From NCBI GenBank assembly GCA_013372965.1, contig JABXIR010000285.1, forward strand, positions 1 to 7,085: a stretch of 7,085 nucleotides of DNA, in the 5' to 3' direction. The notes beneath the pieces were generated by a model. It searched no databases, was not told the origin of the DNA, and was given only the letters and a program-made list of their open reading frames with translations. Positions 6,553 through 7,085 of the stretch are shown here, in pieces (positions within the stretch are counted from its first letter, which is position 1; every line of letters begins with the position of its first letter). Made by a program: the position numbers and the translations under genes. This DNA is from Gammaproteobacteria bacterium (GTDB lineage Bacteria; Pseudomonadota; Gammaproteobacteria; Pseudomonadales; DSM-25080).

Positions 6553-7085
6553 GTGCCCAGCCCCTCAGTGATCGAGGGGCTAGCGTGCCATCCCAAATTG
6601 ATGGAGGTCTTGCGTTCTCGGGGCGTCACGTCAGCGGAAGATCTCGATTACCAGCTCAATCATTTACCTCGCCCGGAACAACTCGCCAATATCCATGTAG
6701 CCGCGGATATATTGGCCGCCGCGATTACTCAGAATAAGCACATATTAATCGTGGGTGACTTCGATTGTGATGGGGCAACAGGCGTGAGCGTTGGCATGTT
6801 GGGTTTATCGCTTTTCGGAGCGAAGCGAGTGTCATATCTCGTTCCCAATCGATTCGATTTTGGCTATGGGCTCACTCCAGAGCTCGTTGAGCACGCAGAA
6901 GCGTTAAAGCCAGATGTGATCGTCACAGTAGATAACGGCATTTCCAGTGTTACAGGCGTTGCCGCCGCGAAAGCGAGAGGCTGGCAGGTGATTGTCACCG
7001 ACCATCATTTACCGGGAGATCAGCTGCCCGATGCCGATGCGATCGTGAATCCGAACTTAGCAAATTGCACGTTTCCCTCGAAGGC
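6553..7085 (+). CDS. recJ: Single-stranded-DNA-specific exonuclease RecJ, N-terminal part, cut by window edge
   Basis: RecJ degrades single-stranded DNA 5' to 3' in RecF-pathway recombination, mismatch repair and base-excision repair. This open frame runs off the right edge; about 177 of the usual 570-580 residues are present. DHH-family metal-binding motifs are visible: VGDFDCDGATG (D69, D71 and D73 counting from 6553), VTVDNGISS (D127-N128) and TDHHLPGDQLP (D150-H151-H152). YLVPNRFDFGYGLTPELVE and AIVNPNL also match RecJ closely. The start is unsettled. The frame is open from 6496, inside thrC; candidates are TTG 6514, GTG 6553, GTG 6568 and ATG 6601, none with a strong ribosome site. ATG 6601 would cut into the conserved HPKLMEVLRSRGV segment, so I place the start at GTG 6553 with low certainty. 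Position after thrC matches the Pseudomonas order. Confidence 0.93.
   Translation, partial: MPSPSVIEGLACHPKLMEVLRSRGVTSAEDLDYQLNHLPRPEQLANIHVAADILAAAITQNKHILIVGDFDCDGATGVSVGMLGLSLFGAKRVSYLVPNRFDFGYGLTPELVEHAEALKPDVIVTVDNGISSVTGVAAAKARGWQVIVTDHHLPGDQLPDADAIVNPNLANCTFPSK
6559..6581 (+). promoter_or_regulatory. GC-rich hairpin in the thrC-recJ junction
   Basis: AGCCCCTC (6559-6566) and GAGGGGCT (6574-6581) form a perfect 8-bp stem with a 7-nt loop (AGTGATC) that contains a candidate recJ GTG start (6568-6570). No T-run follows, so it is not a standard intrinsic terminator. It may limit recJ initiation or serve as an mRNA 3'-end stabiliser for thrC. Function is inferred. Confidence 0.45.

Noticed and set aside
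6450..6737. A 95-codon plus-strand frame spanning the thrC end and recJ start
   Set aside because: It is out of frame with both genes, and the RecJ motifs are in another frame over the same bases.

Overview
This window is a chromosomal housekeeping segment from a gammaproteobacterium, with base composition near half G+C. The assignment rests on the divergent nadC/ampD-ampE pair known from enterobacteria and pseudomonads, and on the order xerD-dsbC-hom-thrC-recJ, which I recall from Pseudomonas. XerD ends in the same HQQHHPRA tail as the E. coli protein. The protein details point away from Enterobacteriaceae, where hom and thrC are not placed between dsbC and recJ. A marine or environmental gammaproteobacterium is plausible, but I cannot name a genus.

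Layout. Positions 1-338 (minus strand) hold the N-terminal 112 codons of nadC, cut by the window edge, with a good sigma-70-type promoter at 368-395. Positions 396-731 are intergenic and repeat-rich: an imperfect inverted pair of a GTCGAA-type dispersed repeat (457-584), running into four degenerate repeats spaced 31, 31 and 34 bp (571-690). From 732 to the right edge every gene is on the plus strand and closely packed: ampD (732-1283), ampE (1280-2107, ATGA overlap), xerD (2126-3007), dsbC (3017-3760), hom (TTG start, 3846-5129), thrC (5138-6541) and the start of recJ (about 6553 to beyond 7085).

How the genes relate. AmpD and AmpE belong to muropeptide recycling and beta-lactamase signalling. 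XerD and RecJ act on DNA (chromosome dimer resolution; 5'-3' single-strand exonuclease). DsbC is a periplasmic disulfide isomerase. Hom and ThrC carry aspartate semialdehyde toward threonine. The tight spacing suggests cotranscription of functionally unrelated housekeeping genes. The only sizeable gap in the run is the 85 bp between dsbC and hom. It holds a stem-loop whose 3' arm contains the hom Shine-Dalgarno sequence and whose 5' arm lies under a six-codon mini-ORF. This is the most interesting regulatory signal in the window.

I see no mobile element, CRISPR array, tRNA, rRNA or unfamiliar protein-coding system. What merits a second look is in the non-coding DNA and at translation starts: the hom leader, the recJ start region with its hairpin, the periodic repeats before ampD, and the joining of the nadC/ampDE block to the xerD-recJ block.
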